From: Candidatus Bathyarchaeota archaeon
Lineage (GTDB): Archaea > Thermoproteota > Bathyarchaeia > Bathyarchaeales > Bathycorpusculaceae
Length of the DNA stretch: 15,790 bases
Reading direction: 5' to 3'
NCBI GenBank assembly: GCA_030673805.1
Contig: DAOVIH010000021.1
Location: 1 to 15,790, forward strand
Shown: positions 14,522-15,790 of the stretch, in pieces
How the letters are laid out: the number at the start of each line of letters is the position of its first letter
Position numbering within the stretch: the first letter of the stretch is position 1
Position numbers and translations under genes: made by a program
The notes under the pieces: model-generated
Database searches by the model: none
Told to the model about the DNA's origin: nothing
Seen by the model: the letters and a program-made list of their open reading frames with translations, nothing else

Positions 14522-15283
14522 TTATCTGTCTCTGAATAAGGATAGTTTTGGAAAGACTTCTATGCCATTCCTATCTATGGTGTAGGGAACTATGTTGGAG
14601 TTCACGTTTACTCCTCTCATTTTTTCAACTTGTAGGGCTCTAACTGAGCGTCCTCCTGAAAACATGGGCTGCATAATTATGACCCCATGAACCAGAAACT
14701 CTTCATCTGTCAATTTTCTTTGAAGCCCAAGTTGACTCAATTCGGTGGTTACCAGCGTAGTTGTTCCCAAATCTGAGAGGGCTTCAATTAGGTCTATACC
14801 CGCAGTTCTTCGTTCGATAGGATCAATGAACCGATAAAACAGGCTGGCAAGAGTATCCAATACCACCCTCTTGGCGTTTACTTGGTCAATCTTGTCCTCT
14901 AATTCTTCAACCAACTTGTCTATTGAGAGTTGTTTGCCCCTTAAACTACTTGCCCCTTGGCTCAACATCTTCTCCTTAAGCATAGCAACCCGAGATAATC
15001 TAGTGGCATCTAAGAATGCGAATTTGCCTTCATCCTCTGCTTTTTGGAAATCCCATCCAAATTTTGACATTTCATGGTAGTAATGTTTCTTGGCTTCGTC
15101 CAGACTAACTATGACTCCGTTTTCGTTAAACTTGGAGATGCCTTTGTACAAGAATTGAGATGCAAAAATGGTTTTCCCAGCTCCGGGGCCTCCCAAGATT
15201 AAGATTATTCTTTCTTTAGGAAAACCTCCGCCCATCATTTCATCTAAACCAAATATGCCGGTATGAATAGTGTCCTCTGACAT
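14522..15283 (-). CDS. KaiC-like RecA-superfamily ATPase, single domain
   Basis: The 253-residue protein begins TIHTGIFGLDEMMGGGFPKE, the standard KaiC/RAD55-like entry strand, followed by an intact Walker A, GGPGAGKT at 32-39. The post-loop acidic pair is in IVSLDEAKKHYY, and Walker B is in AKRVVLDTLASLF. The C-terminal part shows HGVIIMQPMFSGGRSVRALQVEKMRG, the usual KaiC-family 'KMRG' strand. Proteins of this type hydrolyse ATP and act in signalling, motility or DNA-linked roles. A single copy of this domain, unlike the double-domain cyanobacterial KaiC, is common in archaea and does not imply a clock. Residues 105-135 form a charged linker helix. The ATG at 15281-15283 has no strong ribosome site, consistent with a short leader from the TATA box upstream. 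It converges on the TPR/pseudo-KaiC gene. Confidence 0.9.
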   Translation of the reverse strand: MSEDTIHTGIFGLDEMMGGGFPKERIILILGGPGAGKTIFASQFLYKGISKFNENGVIVSLDEAKKHYYHEMSKFGWDFQKAEDEGKFAFLDATRLSRVAMLKEKMLSQGASSLRGKQLSIDKLVEELEDKIDQVNAKRVVLDTLASLFYRFIDPIERRTAGIDLIEALSDLGTTTLVTTELSQLGLQRKLTDEEFLVHGVIIMQPMFSGGRSVRALQVEKMRGVNVNSNIVPYTIDRNGIEVFPKLSLFRDR

Positions 15284-15319
15284 GTCAATTCACTATTGAA
15301 AGTTTAAAGGGTGAAAAAT

Positions 15320-15330
15320 AGATATAAACA
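15320..15330 (-). promoter_or_regulatory. Putative TATA box of the KaiC-like gene
   Basis: On the minus strand TGTTTATATCT lies about 38 bases upstream of the ATG at 15283. It is the best TATA-consensus match in the window and predicts a leader of roughly 12-15 bases. Confidence 0.5.
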
Positions 15331-15370
15331 TTTACAGTCTGGCGAATACCAATTTAGGAAGCATTTGTTT

Positions 15371-15451
15371 ACTTCCGAGGATTGCGGATCAAATGTGACC
15401 TATTAACAGACTACGCGTCTGCTTTTAGGGCGCTATGAGCACCTCGGAAGT
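15371..15451. repeat. 10-base inverted repeat with nested hairpins in the divergent promoter region
   Basis: ACTTCCGAGG (15371-15380) is the exact reverse complement of CCTCGGAAGT (15442-15451). Inside lie CCTA/TAGG (15399-15402 with 15426-15429) and CAGAC/GTCTG (15407-15411 with 15417-15421) around ACGCGT. It sits between the promoter boxes of the KaiC-like gene and the secreted-protein gene. It could be a paired operator or a folded RNA element. Confidence 0.45.
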
Positions 15452-15472
15452 GGAAGAATCTTCTACAAACAG

Positions 15473-15479
15473 TTATATA
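15473..15479 (+). promoter_or_regulatory. Putative TATA box of the secreted-protein gene
   Basis: TTATATA lies 55 bases ahead of the ATG at 15535, predicting a start near 15503 and a leader of about 30 bases that contains the GAGGAG ribosome site at 15522-15527. Confidence 0.45.
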
Positions 15480-15534
15480 GTTCACCTGCCAATTACACTG
15501 TTATACATTTTAAAAAAAATTGAGGAGAACCAAA

Positions 15535-15790
15535 ATGAAGAAAACACAATTGAACAAACCAATATCTGCGGCATTACTATTAATTCTAGCATTTAGTCTA
15601 ATTGGCACAACCACGCTTTTGGTACAAGCTGATCCCGTTGGAATAGGTAAGTACTTAACAATAGATATCGTCGGCGAAGGCGTTGTAACTGCTACCAAGG
15701 TTAAATCCGGTGGAAGAAATAGTCTGGTCTCTTCTGATAACGATTCGTCTAGGTGTGCTATGGTCATTCAGCGCTCGTATTGCAGCTACA
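15535..15790 (+). CDS. Secreted protein with signal peptide, partial (C-terminus outside window)
   Basis: The 85 visible residues begin with a classical signal peptide: MKKTQLNK, a hydrophobic stretch ISAALLLILAFSLIG, and a likely signal peptidase site after VQA (residue 32). The mature start contains YLTIDIVGEGVVTATKVKSG, which recalls the 'L.V.VVG.G.VT' strand of cell-surface InlB-B-type repeat domains; that resemblance is only suggestive. Two cysteines follow near residues 75 and 83. The ATG has GAGGAG seven bases ahead, one of the better ribosome sites in the window. The protein continues beyond the window, so its size and function are unknown; it is probably extracellular or wall-attached. 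Confidence 0.75.
   Translation, partial: MKKTQLNKPISAALLLILAFSLIGTTTLLVQADPVGIGKYLTIDIVGEGVVTATKVKSGGRNSLVSSDNDSSRCAMVIQRSYCSY

Noticed and set aside
14522..15283. Circadian-clock function for the KaiC-like gene
   Set aside because: Single-domain KaiC homologues are widespread in archaea without KaiA/KaiB, and no kaiA or kaiB is in the window.
15381..15441. tRNA or box C/D RNA within the nested hairpin region
   Set aside because: No T-loop (TTCRANNC) signature, no cloverleaf spacing and no paired C and D boxes could be found.

Overview
The window reads as archaeal chromosome. The evidence is tungsten/molybdenum-type formylmethanofuran dehydrogenase genes, a two-subunit 2-oxoacid:ferredoxin oxidoreductase, KaiC-like ATPases, TATA-type promoter boxes about 36-40 bases ahead of several starts, and purine-rich ribosome binding sites. 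The mix of C1-pathway genes, KaiC-family proteins and a giant TPR protein suggests an uncultivated anaerobic lineage such as Bathyarchaeia. That placement is an inference; nothing in the window proves it. No rRNA, tRNA, CRISPR array, insertion sequence or integrase was recognised.

Layout. (1) 1-210, minus: 5' part of a SnoaL-like gene, divergent from (2) 422-3009, plus: korA-like (fused gamma-alpha) and korB-like (beta) genes overlapping by one base, followed by a small Lrp/AsnC ligand-binding-domain gene (3033-3240) that appears to carry a +1 frameshift. (3) 3405-3851, plus: a one-cysteine peroxiredoxin. (4) 3852-4997: gene-poor stretch holding a minus-strand DUF5752-like gene and one doubtful small ORF. 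(5) 4998-10395, plus: a CitG-like gene whose first 67 residues lie upstream of any ATG, GTG or TTG codon, then a compact fwdD-fwdB-fwdA-fwdC operon. (6) 10526-14446, plus: a 1306-residue protein made of a long TPR-like helical solenoid, a beta-sandwich and a KaiC-like domain whose Walker A motif is destroyed. Convergent to it, 14522-15283 minus, is an intact single-domain KaiC-like ATPase. (7) 15535 to the end, plus: the start of a secreted protein with a signal peptide.

How the genes fit together. FwdDBAC would reduce CO2 to formate at the metal-pterin site of FwdB/D and load it on methanofuran at the zinc site of FwdA, the first step of the archaeal methyl branch (or the last step of formyl oxidation). 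The KorAB-type enzyme exchanges electrons with ferredoxin while joining or splitting 2-oxoacids and CO2, so both modules are ferredoxin-linked CO2 chemistry. The electron-delivery subunits FwdE/F/G/H are not in the window. The CitG-like gene directly upstream of fwdD hints at a cofactor role tied to C1 metabolism. The TPR/pseudo-KaiC protein and the KaiC ATPase look like a separate regulatory or scaffold module, and this is the least described part of the window. The points most worth checking are the pseudo-KaiC scaffold, the missing start codon of the CitG-like gene, the frameshift after korB, and the long lysine/proline-rich insertion in FwdB.
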